Part shown: positions 25,755 through 34,338 of the stretch, one piece after another | Layout of the letters: each line of letters starts with the position of its first letter | How positions within the stretch are numbered: the stretch's first letter is position 1 | Origin: CALDTK01 sp045110575 | Lineage (GTDB): Bacteria > Bacteroidota > Bacteroidia > Chitinophagales > Saprospiraceae | Assembly: GCA_045110575.1 (NCBI GenBank) | Contig: JBGCGF010000010.1 | Coordinates: forward strand, 1-64,000 | Reading direction: 5' to 3' | Length of the DNA: 64,000 nt | Program-made: the position numbers and the translations under genes | The notes under the pieces: generated by a model | Seen by the model: only the letters and a program-made list of their open reading frames with translations | Told to the model about the DNA's origin: nothing | Database searches by the model: none

Positions 25755-26306
25755 ATGAAGAACCCGTTAAAAAGTAGACTCAATCCACAGATCAACGCAA
25801 GTTCGATGGCTGATATCGCCTTCTTGCTTCTGATCTTCTTTTTGACTACCACCGAAATTGTGAACGAGAAAGGACTACTCGTTAAGCTTCCTCCGTGGGA
25901 TGTGACCCAGACGGACGTGGTACATCCTCCTCCGCGCAACGTATTCAGCGTGCTGGTCAACGACAACGATGAGCTACTCGTGAGAGGAGAGCGGATCCCA
26001 TTGGGTAACCTTAAGCAAAGGGCCAAGGAGTTTATCGCAAACCCTGATCAGCTATCTACGCTTCCGCAAAACCCGAAACGGGCCATTATCTCCTTGAAGA
26101 ATGATCGAGGGACGTCTTACGCAACCTACATAGGCGTCTACAACGAACTGCAAGCAGCATACAACGAACTCTGGAACGAAGCTGCACAAAAGCGCTACGG
26201 TAAGCCGTATAGCGAGAACCTATCCCGTGAACAGCGGAATGCGATTCGTGCAGATATCCCAATGGTACTTAGCGAGGCTGAGCCAACAGATATCTCGATT
26301 CAATAA
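25755..26306 (+). CDS. exbD: ExbD/TolR family biopolymer transport protein (third, stand-alone copy)
   Basis: I start at ATG 25755 (MKNPLKSRLNPQINASSMAD), giving 183 residues; a GTG 30 bp upstream is possible. It is a close paralogue of the exbD at 21745: it shares INASSMADIAFLLLIFFL, LVKLPPWD, RNVFSVLVND and IISLKNDRGTSYATY. It has no exbB partner beside it and stands after the T9SS gene, so it may be an alternative ExbD exchanged into the motor or a duplicate. Its last five codons are the left arm of a very long hairpin that runs past the stop codon. Confidence 0.9.
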   Translation: MKNPLKSRLNPQINASSMADIAFLLLIFFLTTTEIVNEKGLLVKLPPWDVTQTDVVHPPPRNVFSVLVNDNDELLVRGERIPLGNLKQRAKEFIANPDQLSTLPQNPKRAIISLKNDRGTSYATYIGVYNELQAAYNELWNEAAQKRYGKPYSENLSREQRNAIRADIPMVLSEAEPTDISIQ

Positions 26307-26371
26307 CGAGAGGAAGGGGTCCGCCATGCCCAACGGGCATGGCGGACCCCTTCCCCCGTTATTGAATCGAG
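26294..26371 (+). terminator. very long hairpin incorporating the end of the third exbD
   Basis: The 15-bp exbD end CTCGATTCAATAACG (26294-26308) is mirrored by CGTTATTGAATCGAG (26357-26371). The inner stem, GGAAGGGGTCCGCCATGCCC, loop AAC and its perfect complement, spans 26312-26354. Small asymmetric bulges (AGA and CC) join the two. This gives about 35 paired bases. Confidence 0.85.
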
Positions 26372-26488
26372 GGTTGAATCAAATGTTGGGACTACATGCT
26401 TTTACTGCAGCTGTTTGCGTGGCTTGCCATAGAGGTAAGCGATGGGCAGGTCCCCGTCCCCCGTTATTGAATCGAGGGTTGAATCAAA
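26353..26488 (+). repeat. 31-bp direct repeat after the third exbD
   Basis: The 31 bp starting CCCCCGTTATTGAATCGAG at 26353-26383 recur without change at 26458-26488, 105 bp apart, preceded in both cases by GGGCA...CCCC. Together with the exbD tail this gives three copies of the same 15-mer, one inverted. There is no gene between 26307 and 26631. Confidence 0.85.
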
Positions 26489-26631
26489 GAATGACCACCT
26501 GAGTCTCTTTAAGATAGTGGCGTACAGCTTTGTTGTTCAGTTCACCGTTAGCGAATAGTGTCGACTCAGAAAAATGAAAGAATCACTTGCAAGCAGCCTT
26601 CAGTTGCCGTAAAGATTGAAAGCGAGAAGCT

Positions 26632-27069
26632 TTACCGTAGACGATCAGCGCTACGCACTAAGCGCTCATCCTTGTTGATGTAGCGTACCGCTAAAATCGC
26701 AAGTACAAAACCTGCAGCAGGCAAGAAAAGTCCTGGTTCATCATCAATTGTGATGCCCATTAGCTTCTCCGATTGTGACATGTATTGACCAATCGCTACT
26801 CCGACAGAAGCGATCGTTAAGATCGCGCTCGCTGTTGCGATGTTCTTCTGAAGCTTCCGGTTGTTGAACAGGAAGATGGCTACTAAGGCAAGCAAAGCAG
26901 CGAGGCCAAATCCAGCCATCAATGGAATACTGTCAAAAACGCTAAAGAGCGAGTCCGCAAAGAACGTATCCGCAACCGGTGCAGAAGAATCAGCAAAAGG
27001 AAGGGCAAACGTTCCACCAATGCTTGCGCTGGCGAGTAACAAGAAAATGCTTTGGATGCGCTGGATCAT
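26632..27069 (-). CDS. DUF4293 family membrane protein
   Basis: The protein has 145 residues and starts MIQRIQSIFLLLASASIGG, the typical opening of the DUF4293 family of Bacteroidota. Four membrane helices are predicted at about 5-25, 50-70, 78-98 and 112-132; the last is followed by RYINKDERLVRSADRLR, a basic cytoplasmic tail also typical of the family. Function is unknown. It stands alone, convergent with the exbD copy. Confidence 0.88.
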   Translation of the reverse strand: MIQRIQSIFLLLASASIGGTFALPFADSSAPVADTFFADSLFSVFDSIPLMAGFGLAALLALVAIFLFNNRKLQKNIATASAILTIASVGVAIGQYMSQSEKLMGITIDDEPGLFLPAAGFVLAILAVRYINKDERLVRSADRLR

Positions 27070-27340
27070 GTAAGAAACTTTATGATTACTGGCCGTAAAG
27101 GTAGCCTTGCAGAAGTACCAATGTAGAGTAAGACGTAGATATACCCCAACAAGGTCTCAAGGCGGATCTGAATGCTCTTGTTAGTCGAGTAATGACATTG
27201 GTTTTATCATCAGTCTTCATCAACATCGGTGATTGTGAAAATTCGATCCATAACAAGGCGCCATGGCCGGTGATATTCTTTTGATGTATAGCTACTGCCG
27301 AGGTGATTCAGAGTTGAAAGACTAGCTTCGCCGATGAAGC

Positions 27341-28510
27341 ATGGAAAGATCACGAACACAACTAGCGAAGCCTAGTTATTGGGAGCAAGACATCTGGTAC
27401 AAGGCCTACGATGTAGTAATTGTAGGCGGCGGACTTGTCGGGCTGCAAACAGCGCAGTTTTTATCGGCAGCAAACCCTAAGCTTCGCCTCGCAGTAATTG
27501 ATAGACAGTTTCCACCGCTCGGGGCGAGTACCCGTAATGCAGGCTTTGCCTGTGTAGGTTCTCTTGGAGAACTCGCAGATGACGTCGAAGCCATTGGATT
27601 GGAAGCAACAATAGACCTCGTGGCTCGCCGATGTGAAGGTCTACGACTGCTTAGAGAGACACTTGGCGACAGCACCCTTCAGTATGAAGGCGTTCCAAAC
27701 GTAGAGTTATTTCGAGCAGGCGAAGAGGAGGTTTTGGCGAAAGTCCTTGGACCCTCGCATGGCGGGGCTGAAAACCTACTTCAGAAAGTGAATAGTGCGC
27801 TTGCATCCAAACTTAAGCTCGAGGCAGGACCTTACCAGCTACACGGGCCAGGAAAGATGGGCAGCGGTATGAACTACCAAGCGTCCATCACCAACGGCTT
27901 AGAAGGCCAACTTCATCCAGGAAAGATGGTGAAGGCGTTATACAAGCTTTGTATATCTCGAGGCGTCTCGTGTTTTAGCGAAAGCGTGATAGAAGTAAAT
28001 CCCGATGGGGTAGTGGTGGAAAGTGGGCGGACCTTTAATGCTAAAGAGGTAGTCGTCGCAACCAATGGTTTTACCCAGCGATTGCTACCAAGCAGCATCA
28101 AACCTGCCCTCAATCAAGTGATTGTGACCGCACCGGTCGATGGACTAGCGTGGAAAGCACCGATCCACCTAGAACAAGGCTATGGCTACCTGCGTAGAAT
28201 AGGCGACAGAGTACTGGTCGGAGGTTTTCGCAACCACTTCAAGGAATCTTCTGAGACCGATGAATTTCAGCTTGATTCAGATTTGGGTGCGCATCTTCGC
28301 GCCGTTCTTGTTAGTGTTTTGCCAACAGACGCTTGTCCACGCATCGAATACGAGTGGTCGGGCGTTCTAGGACTTGGAACTACGCGTATGCCTCACGTTC
28401 AGCGACTGCCTTCTGGGCTTGTTATCGCCGCTGGACTTGGAGGAATGGGCGTAGCGCTAGGCTCACTTCTCGGTAAAGAAGCTGCTCAAATGATACTTCA
28501 ACGTGCGTAA
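27341..28510 (+). CDS. FAD-dependent amino-acid/amine oxidase family protein (DAO fold)
   Basis: The protein has 389 residues. A Rossmann FAD motif VVIVGGGLVGLQTAQFL lies at about 25-41, followed by DRQFPPLGASTRNAGFACVGS, a pattern of the PuuB/glycine-oxidase branch of the DAO family. KEVVVATNGFTQRLLPS near 230 and the C-terminal GVLGLGTTRMPHVQRL ... AAGLGGMGVALGS complete the FAD site. It probably oxidises an amino acid or amine to the imine with release of peroxide; the substrate is unknown. The 3' end overlaps the GTG of the next gene by 8 bp. The gene carries two near-copies of the 14-bp motif (27731 with one mismatch, 27972 with one mismatch). Confidence 0.85.
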   Translation: MERSRTQLAKPSYWEQDIWYKAYDVVIVGGGLVGLQTAQFLSAANPKLRLAVIDRQFPPLGASTRNAGFACVGSLGELADDVEAIGLEATIDLVARRCEGLRLLRETLGDSTLQYEGVPNVELFRAGEEEVLAKVLGPSHGGAENLLQKVNSALASKLKLEAGPYQLHGPGKMGSGMNYQASITNGLEGQLHPGKMVKALYKLCISRGVSCFSESVIEVNPDGVVVESGRTFNAKEVVVATNGFTQRLLPSSIKPALNQVIVTAPVDGLAWKAPIHLEQGYGYLRRIGDRVLVGGFRNHFKESSETDEFQLDSDLGAHLRAVLVSVLPTDACPRIEYEWSGVLGLGTTRMPHVQRLPSGLVIAAGLGGMGVALGSLLGKEAAQMILQRA

Positions 28511-30482
28511 ACTCTTCATCGCTTTTCTTCTCAGTTCGCTCGCGTGGACGGTCAGTGCCCAGACGGCTCCTATCCCAACAGGACAGGGGGCTCAAGACAC
28601 GACCAGTAGACCTGTCGTGATTGACTTTGCCGAAGTGTTTGAGTACCTCGTTGAAGACACCGTGACCATACAGCGCTTGACGGGTGAAGTAGAACTGCGT
28701 CAAGACAGTATGTTCATCTACTGCGACCAGGCAGAGATCAAGAACGACAATTTCGTCATGGCTCAGGGCAATGTGGTGATCCTCCAAAACGACACCATTT
28801 CAACCTTTGCGGATTCACTTGAGTATTTCGCAGATGAAGAGATGGCCTATCTCTATGGAAATGTGGTGCTTGTCAATGGTGAGCAGAAGCTGTTCACGGA
28901 CTCTATGCGCTACGATGTAGCCAACAAAATAGCCTACTACAATACGCGTGCAATCCTAACCAATGGTGATGCGCAGCTTTCTAGTCTTCGCGGCTCGTAC
29001 GATGTGAATGCGCACTATGCGAACATGAAAGACAGCGTCTTCGTGGTACGAGAAGACTTCAACCTTATCGCGGACACGCTAAGTTTCGATACAGAACAGC
29101 GCATCGCTTATTTCGAAGGACCGACCGTAATGGCGACGCCCGAATCCAGGGTGTATTGTGAAGATGGTTTTTACCGATTGTCAGATACAACAGGGCAGTT
29201 TCGGCAGAATGCGCAAGTCGCACGCGGAACGCAACGGGCGATGGCCGACACGATCTTTTACTACGGAAAGGATGACCGTTTCGTCCTCGCAGGTGATGCA
29301 AGGTTTGCCGATGGTACCCAGCGCGCAGAAGGTGATCGGATCGAGTATCTCGAAAAGCTCAACCTCACTACACTTATAGGAGACGCTACGTTTGTAGATG
29401 GCGAACAGCGCGTCACCGGCGAAAGAATCACCTACAATGGCGAGACTCAGGTCTTCAACAGTAGCGGAAGGATTTTCATCTCCGAACCTCCGTTTTTGCT
29501 CAACGCCGACAGCTTGTGGTATGATGAAATTACTGGCATCGCGCAAGTTCAGGGCAATGTGCTCTGGCGAGATACGCTCTCGATGCGTACCATCACAGCC
29601 GAGCGATTAGACTACAAAGCGGAAGGCGACTATGTGAAAGCATATGGTGGTAGGCCGATTTTCTCGACAATCGTCGAAGGCGATAGCCTGTGGATGAGTG
29701 CAGACACTTTGCTTACGTTTTTGCAAGCGCCGGAAATTCCTGTCGTACCGATGAAGGATACTTCAACGACGGAGATTCCGGGCATGGATTCGACGGCGCT
29801 GGTGTCGACTACAGTGGATACAAGTGTGCGTGAAGATCTTCGTCCGCAGCCGTTGTCAGACACTGCAAGTACGCTCATGGCCGCTGATACATCTGTATCG
29901 ATGGAACTGGTCGACATGGACAGCGTACGTGTGTTGTTGGCGTATCCTGATGTGCGCATCTACAAATCCAATCTGCAGGCAATCTGTGATTCCTTGGCGT
30001 ATAGCGGGGCGGATTCCACGTTCAGAATGTTCGAAGGACCGATCATGTGGTCGGATACGAGTCAGTTTTTGGCAGATACGGTGAGCATCAGTTTGCGCAA
30101 CAATGCGATTGATCGCGTCAAGTTGCAATCGAAGTCGATGATCGTCAATAGCCCTGATGATCAGTTTTTCAACCAGGTAAAAGGACGTCAGGTAGATGTT
30201 GATTTTAAGGAAGGAGAGGTTGACAAGATGTACGTTCGAGGAAATGCCGAGTCGGTGTATTACATACTCGATGAGCAGATGGCGTATGTTGGGCTCAATC
30301 ACGTGAAGTCTGCGCGGATGCGTCTTCAATTTGAAGATGGTGAATTGGCAGATATCTACTTTTACGATCAGCCAGACGGAGACTTAAAGCCACTCAAACC
30401 GCGTGGTGAACAACCTAAATTGCTCGAAGATTTCAGATGGGAAACAAGCTTACGACCCGCTTCCAAGCTCGATTTGCAGTAA
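28503..30482 (+). CDS. OstA-like protein, LPS transport (LptA/LptD N-terminal type)
   Basis: The protein has 659 residues and starts with GTG at 28503, overlapping the oxidase gene. A signal peptide (LFIAFLLSSLAWTVSAQ) is followed by repeated OstA/LptA beta-jellyroll strands: GEVELRQDSMFIYCDQAEI, VMAQGNVVILQNDTIS, YLYGNVVLVNGEQKLF, and later AQVQGNVLWRDTLSM. These repeats resemble LptA and the N-terminal half of LptD and would form part of the periplasmic LPS bridge to the outer membrane. There is no C-terminal barrel, so it is not LptD itself. The 3' end overlaps the next gene by 46 bp, indicating tight coupling. Confidence 0.87.
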   Translation: MRKLFIAFLLSSLAWTVSAQTAPIPTGQGAQDTTSRPVVIDFAEVFEYLVEDTVTIQRLTGEVELRQDSMFIYCDQAEIKNDNFVMAQGNVVILQNDTISTFADSLEYFADEEMAYLYGNVVLVNGEQKLFTDSMRYDVANKIAYYNTRAILTNGDAQLSSLRGSYDVNAHYANMKDSVFVVREDFNLIADTLSFDTEQRIAYFEGPTVMATPESRVYCEDGFYRLSDTTGQFRQNAQVARGTQRAMADTIFYYGKDDRFVLAGDARFADGTQRAEGDRIEYLEKLNLTTLIGDATFVDGEQRVTGERITYNGETQVFNSSGRIFISEPPFLLNADSLWYDEITGIAQVQGNVLWRDTLSMRTITAERLDYKAEGDYVKAYGGRPIFSTIVEGDSLWMSADTLLTFLQAPEIPVVPMKDTSTTEIPGMDSTALVSTTVDTSVREDLRPQPLSDTASTLMAADTSVSMELVDMDSVRVLLAYPDVRIYKSNLQAICDSLAYSGADSTFRMFEGPIMWSDTSQFLADTVSISLRNNAIDRVKLQSKSMIVNSPDDQFFNQVKGRQVDVDFKEGEVDKMYVRGNAESVYYILDEQMAYVGLNHVKSARMRLQFEDGELADIYFYDQPDGDLKPLKPRGEQPKLLEDFRWETSLRPASKLDLQ

Positions 30483-31255
30483 CACTGTGTGCACTGTTAC
30501 TTGTGTTTTCGGCCCCGTGCGATGCACGAGGATCCTCGCCGGATAGCGGGACTTCCGTCAAAACTCCAGTCGAGCAGGCAATAGACTTACTAAAAGCTAA
30601 TGAACCAGCTGAGGCTAAATCATTGCTTGTCAAAGAGCTCGCATTGGAGCCTAGTGCCATAGCCTACGCTAATCTTGCTGCTGCCGAACTAGCGTTGAAG
30701 AACGAAGGAGAGGCTGCATATGCTTTCGAACTGTCCCTCGCCTTAGGAGGTTTTTCTAAGAGTGAGGCCTTTCGGCAAAACCTCCAGCAGGGATTACCAG
30801 CCGAACTGCGCAGCCTAAGTGATGGGCCGTTACGAAAGATATTTCAGCCCGTTCACCGTCTATTGCCAGACAATGCTTTTGCAGGAATATCCTTAGCTGC
30901 AGGTCTTATGGCTTTGCTGCTGGGACTAGGGTTCTTTTTCGGGGCCGGCTTTGCTGCAAAATCTTGGTCGAAACTTGCGTTGTTTGGTCTACTTGTGCTG
31001 TTCGGATTGAGTTTGGTTTTGGCGAAAGCACAAAGCAATTATCGTAACCCACAGAGCGGAGTAGTGATGCAATCAACGCAGCTATACAAAGCTCCTTCGG
31101 AGCAAAGCGATCGAGTGAGAAGCATTCCTGAAGGCGCCGTTGTCTCGATCGGAGAACTCCTCAACGATACGTATCGCGTCACCTTGCCCACCGGTGTGGA
31201 GGGTTGGATTCCAGAAGGTGACATACGCGTGGTAAAGGCGGTCAACCTTCCATAG
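30437..31255 (+). CDS. BatE-like TPR / SH3 membrane protein
   Basis: The protein has 272 residues. A signal or first membrane segment (TLCALLLVFSAP) is followed by TPR helices at about 40-110 (VEQAIDLLKANEPAEAKSLL ... IAYANLAAAELALKNEG), two membrane helices at about 147-172 and 177-198, and a C-terminal SH3-like domain (VVMQSTQLYKAPSEQSDRV ... GVEGWIPEGDIRVV). This TPR-TM-TM-SH3 order is that of BatE, linked in Bacteroidota to the Bat aerotolerance complex. Here it is separate from batABCD and lies behind the OstA-like gene, so its partner set is unclear. It carries an exact 14-bp motif in a membrane helix (VLAKA). Confidence 0.75.
   Translation: MGNKLTTRFQARFAVTLCALLLVFSAPCDARGSSPDSGTSVKTPVEQAIDLLKANEPAEAKSLLVKELALEPSAIAYANLAAAELALKNEGEAAYAFELSLALGGFSKSEAFRQNLQQGLPAELRSLSDGPLRKIFQPVHRLLPDNAFAGISLAAGLMALLLGLGFFFGAGFAAKSWSKLALFGLLVLFGLSLVLAKAQSNYRNPQSGVVMQSTQLYKAPSEQSDRVRSIPEGAVVSIGELLNDTYRVTLPTGVEGWIPEGDIRVVKAVNLP
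31016..31029 (+). repeat. 14-bp dispersed motif GTTTTGGCGAAAGC, exact copy
   Basis: Inside the BatE-like gene, in the frame V-L-A-K-A. Confidence 0.85.
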
Positions 31256-31324
31256 CCTTTGAGGTTTTGTGTATAGATCTTTATGCCAGTAAGCGCCTTG
31301 TGTGTCTTTACTTGTGCAATACAG

Positions 31325-32161
31325 ATGAAGCCACAAAAGCCCCCTACTATGAATCCTCAAAAGCTCAATTTTTACCTCATCGCTGGTGTTGCAGCGTTGG
31401 TACTCCTCTTTACCCTTGGGTCGAGTTCATTTCTAACGATCGAGGCAGGAGAGGCCGGTGTACTCTTCCAGCGTTTTAGTGGAGGATTGGACAAGGCGAA
31501 TATCTACCCTCCTGGTTTTCACCTCGTAGCCCCGTGGAACACGATGTTCATCTACGAGGTACGTGAGCAGCAGATCGCTGAGAAGATGGAGGTACTTTCA
31601 AGTAACGGTCTTACGATTGTTACTGATGTTACTGTTCGTGTTGCGCCACAGCAGAATCGTATTGGTGAACTTCACGAGACGTTCGGAGAGGATTATGCGA
31701 ATCGCCTCATCAAGCCGGAGATTCGTTCGGCAGTGCGTGAGGTTATCGGACGTTACACGCCAGAGGAATTATACTCTACCAAGCGTGCTGAAGTAACCAC
31801 AAGCATTCAAGATGGATTGGCAAAGGCATTAGGAGACAACTACGTCAACCTAAAGGCAACGCTGATCCGTGATATCGAGCTTCCTGACCGGGTTCAGGCA
31901 GCGATTGAGGAGAAGATCGAGGCTGAGCAGAAAGCACAACGTTATGTCTTCCTGTTGGCGCAAGAGCGCAAGGAAGCTGAGCGTAAGATCATCGAGGCAG
32001 AAGCGAAGGCGGAGTCTAACCGTATTCTAACGGCGAGTCTTAACGACCGTATCCTTCAGGATAAGGGTATCGAGGCTACACTTCAGTTGGCACTGAGTCC
32101 AAACTCTAAGGTTGTTGTGATTGGTGGCAGCGATGGTTTGCCGTTGATTTTGAATAATTAG
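31325..32161 (+). CDS. prohibitin / SPFH domain membrane protein
   Basis: The start is placed at ATG 31325 (MKPQKPPTMNPQKLNFY); 31349 is equally possible, while the frame extends upstream without family similarity. A membrane helix (YLIAGVAALVLLFTLGSSSF) leads into the SPFH/prohibitin domain: EAGEAGVLFQRFSGGLDKA, GFHLVAPWNTMFIYEVREQQ, IKPEIRSAVREVIGRYTPEELYS. A coiled coil rich in Ala, Glu and Lys follows (EEKIEAEQKAQRYVFLLAQE). Prohibitins form ring-like membrane scaffolds that modulate FtsH and membrane quality control. A terminator lies 43 bp after the stop. Confidence 0.92.
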   Translation: MKPQKPPTMNPQKLNFYLIAGVAALVLLFTLGSSSFLTIEAGEAGVLFQRFSGGLDKANIYPPGFHLVAPWNTMFIYEVREQQIAEKMEVLSSNGLTIVTDVTVRVAPQQNRIGELHETFGEDYANRLIKPEIRSAVREVIGRYTPEELYSTKRAEVTTSIQDGLAKALGDNYVNLKATLIRDIELPDRVQAAIEEKIEAEQKAQRYVFLLAQERKEAERKIIEAEAKAESNRILTASLNDRILQDKGIEATLQLALSPNSKVVVIGGSDGLPLILNN

Positions 32162-32203
32162 GGAGGGGGGTAGAACCTAACTCTAAAGTGTAAAATCTTT
32201 TGT

Positions 32204-32239
32204 CAAGCCCGTATTGCAGTTAGCAGTGCGGGCTTGTTT
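32204..32239 (+). terminator. terminator of the prohibitin gene
   Basis: CAAGCCCG and CGGGCTTG form an 8-bp stem with an inner TTGC/GCAG element, followed by TTTG. An A/T-rich stretch precedes it. Confidence 0.65.
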
Positions 32240-32276
32240 GATTAAGGATGAATAGCAAAATGAAAGAATCAAAATA

Positions 32277-32680
32277 ATGGCAACGGAGCAAATCAACGAG
32301 GGACTAGTAATTAGCAAAATAATTCTATTCTTATCGGTTTTAGTCATCGCGTCATGCGGTCATGATAATTATTCAAAAGAAACTTTGAAGGAGCTACGAA
32401 TTTAGGGAGTGGTCTCTATGATGAGCATTATCTAGTCGCAAACTACGGGGTGGGGGGAGATGTACGCAGTGTGTATGTTACAGATAGCGTGAATTTTAGG
32501 AAATTTGTAATGGTGTATTACGATAGCGATCATATTGAAACTGAACTAGATAAAGGACACGTAATCGTTAATAGAATGACTGATGGAAGGAAGTCTATGA
32601 AAGATGAAATGCACTCAGTTTTAGATAAGACAGATACACTTAATATTGCCAGTTTGAAGGCTAGTAAGATTAGAGATTGA
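32277..32680 (+). pseudogene. small lipoprotein gene broken by a frameshift
   Basis: ATG 32277 encodes a lipoprotein signal (SKIILFLSVLVIASC, lipidated Cys at residue 27) and then GHDNYSKETLKELRI before a stop at 32403-32405. Another frame is open from 32369 to 32680 and reads NLGSGLYDEHYLVANYGVGG then DVRSVYVTDSVNFRKFVMVY, continuing with a soluble domain of about 80 residues. One added or two removed bases in the 32369-32402 stretch (CAAAAGAAACTTTGAAGG lies there) would join them into a 130-residue lipoprotein. No family is recognised. It may be decay or a sequence error; the region is accessory in character. Confidence 0.55.
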
Positions 32681-32779
32681 GGCTTGTTATTTGTGCTGAC
32701 ATGTTCTTAGTTTAGCTACTTGAGTTCTAAGTTGACAGGTAGCTTATTGATGGTAATAGTCCCGTGCAGCTTGTGCGGC

Positions 32780-32865
32780 GAACCGTCAGATCAACCGGGT
32801 TGGAGAATGACCGGAAATGATGTAAATCCAATACATAGCTAGATTGCGAGTCGATCTGACGGTTC
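32780..32865. repeat. 13-bp perfect inverted repeat with 60-bp spacer
   Basis: GAACCGTCAGATC (32780-32792) and GATCTGACGGTTC (32853-32865). The enclosed stretch holds smaller complementary words (CAACCGG/CCGGAAA region). No ORF is present; the surrounding gap 32681-33092 shows nothing else. Confidence 0.6.
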
Positions 32866-33092
32866 TAACGTAGGCATACTTAGCGGTTTTCTGAACTCGT
32901 TGAAAGACTGTGGTTTTTCAAAAGCTCTCAGAATGTAGGAGCCAATTTGGCACCTTCAATACTGATAAGATGGGTTTACGCTACACACCCATGGTCTTTA
33001 CGCATATCCAACTAGCTGCACCCACACGTTCACTCCCACAAAATCACCTCAGTTCAAAAAGCGTTAACTTTATCACTCAAGCCTAACTGATC

Positions 33093-33326
33093 ATGAACCT
33101 GCAAGCAGAAAAACTCAAGCTCATAGAGTGGATAGCGCAAACACAAGACGTGGAATTTGTAAGCCGTATTGCTGAAATGTTGAAGGCGAAGCAAGCTTCA
33201 ACCTACAAGACCGATCTCAAGCCGATGACGGTTAATGAGTTGGTTGAGCGTTCACGTGCTTCTGATGCCGACATTGCAGCAGGTCGAGTCCATGACATTG
33301 ATGATGTACTAAGAGATCTTGGGTAA
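33093..33326 (+). CDS. putative antitoxin of a RelE/ParE-type module
   Basis: The protein has 77 residues and is mostly helical and charged. It opens NLQAEKLKLIEWIAQTQDVE, a pattern seen in many antitoxins next to RelE/ParE toxins, and continues with a linker and a short C-terminal segment (NELVERSRASDADIAAGRVH, DIDDVLRDLG) that resembles the toxin-wrapping tail. No DNA-binding domain is obvious, so autoregulation cannot be inferred. The stop TAA overlaps the toxin ATG by one base, the normal layout for type II modules. Identification rests on context as well as on pattern. Confidence 0.75.
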   Translation: MNLQAEKLKLIEWIAQTQDVEFVSRIAEMLKAKQASTYKTDLKPMTVNELVERSRASDADIAAGRVHDIDDVLRDLG

Positions 33327-33628
33327 TGCACATTGAGCTTACTACCAATGCGCGAAGAAGGCTGGTTCAGCTAATAGACCATCATCGATCAGAAGGTAAT
33401 CCAAGGAAAGGGACGCGGACTGTGCGTACGATCATCAAGCAAGTCCGAAAGCTTTCTCAGCATCCCAAGCTAGGACAGGTTGAAGAGTATCTGATCCGAG
33501 AAGAAAAAGGGCACCGTTATTTACTTGTGGAACGCATCTACAAGGTTATTTATCTCGTCCATGCAAGCCGCATTGTTATTACAGACGTGTTCGATGTGCG
33601 GCAGGATCCAAGCAAAATTCGAGGTTAA
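33326..33628 (+). CDS. RelE/ParE family toxin
   Basis: The protein has 100 residues. The RelE/ParE fold is suggested by the N-terminal helices (IELTTNARRRLVQLIDHH), a middle block KLSQHPKLGQVEEYLIREEKG and the final strands RYLLVERIYKVIYLVHASRI-VITDVFDVRQDP. The catalytic residues of mRNA-cleaving RelE are not clearly present, so a ParE-type (gyrase) or other target is possible. It is translated from an ATG that overlaps the antitoxin stop. The next gene, an ankyrin protein, begins 42 bp downstream. Confidence 0.82.
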   Translation: MHIELTTNARRRLVQLIDHHRSEGNPRKGTRTVRTIIKQVRKLSQHPKLGQVEEYLIREEKGHRYLLVERIYKVIYLVHASRIVITDVFDVRQDPSKIRG

Positions 33629-33670
33629 TTCTAATCTGGCTGTATCCATGGCCTCCCTACCTTCACCCCA

Positions 33671-34261
33671 ATGGCACAACCTCCTCAGACCAAATCAATC
33701 ATCGACCTCGTTGACATGGGCGAAACAGCAGAAGCTGTTCAACTCATTCAAGCGTCGAACCCCAACGCGATTGCAGACGAGGAAAACGGCGACACGTTAG
33801 CCTTTTACGTCACCGCGTTCGGCAACGATGAGATGTTTGCGGCGATCGACTTTGAGCAAGTTGATATTGCCCAACTCAATGGAGTAGGGGAGAACATCCT
33901 TCATTCGAGCATTTACAGTAACGACGTGAATCGAGTCAGTGCTATCCTTGGGCACAAGCCAAATCTGAATGTTGTCAATAACGACGGTCACACGGCTCTA
34001 ATTCTAGCCTTAGAATTGGGACAACAGGAGACAAGTGAATTACTCGTCGCTTCAGGAGCCGATGTGAACTTGGGATCTATTGAAGGAGACCAAGCCTTGC
34101 ACTTGGCGTGTACGCGCAACTTCGTCGAACTTGCTGCTGCAATTGTCCCGAAGTGCGATCACTTGCTTGCGAAGAATGGATTGGGAAATAACCCGATTAG
34201 TATTGCTGCGAATAATGAAGCGTTTGGGCTGGTGGAGATGATGGTGGAGGCGACAGGTTAG
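33671..34261 (+). CDS. ankyrin repeat protein
   Basis: The protein has 196 residues and no signal peptide. Ankyrin helices are seen from about residue 15 to 190: LNGVGENILHSSIYSNDVNRV, NVVNNDGHTALILALELGQQE-TSELLVASGADVNLGSIEGDQALHLACTRN, and GNNPISIAANNEAFGLVEMM. About five repeats are present, several degenerate. Such proteins mediate protein binding; the target is unknown. A convergent hairpin at 34289-34319 separates it from the following reductase gene. Confidence 0.85.
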   Translation: MAQPPQTKSIIDLVDMGETAEAVQLIQASNPNAIADEENGDTLAFYVTAFGNDEMFAAIDFEQVDIAQLNGVGENILHSSIYSNDVNRVSAILGHKPNLNVVNNDGHTALILALELGQQETSELLVASGADVNLGSIEGDQALHLACTRNFVELAAAIVPKCDHLLAKNGLGNNPISIAANNEAFGLVEMMVEATG

Positions 34262-34288
34262 TTACATTAAAAGAAATCAGAGATACCT

Positions 34289-34319
34289 GATTGGAGGTCA
34301 CAATTTGTGGCCTCCAATC
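34289..34319. terminator. convergent hairpin between ankyrin and YpdA-like genes
   Basis: GATTGGAGGTCACA, loop ATT, TGTGGCCTCCAATC. A 14-bp stem with one mismatch serves both convergent genes. Confidence 0.7.
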
Positions 34320-34338
34320 TTGACAGCATGAGATTGCG

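Noticed and set aside
32162..33092. Integrated element or prophage remnant in the accessory patch
   Set aside because: No integrase, transposase, attachment-site repeat or phage gene is seen.
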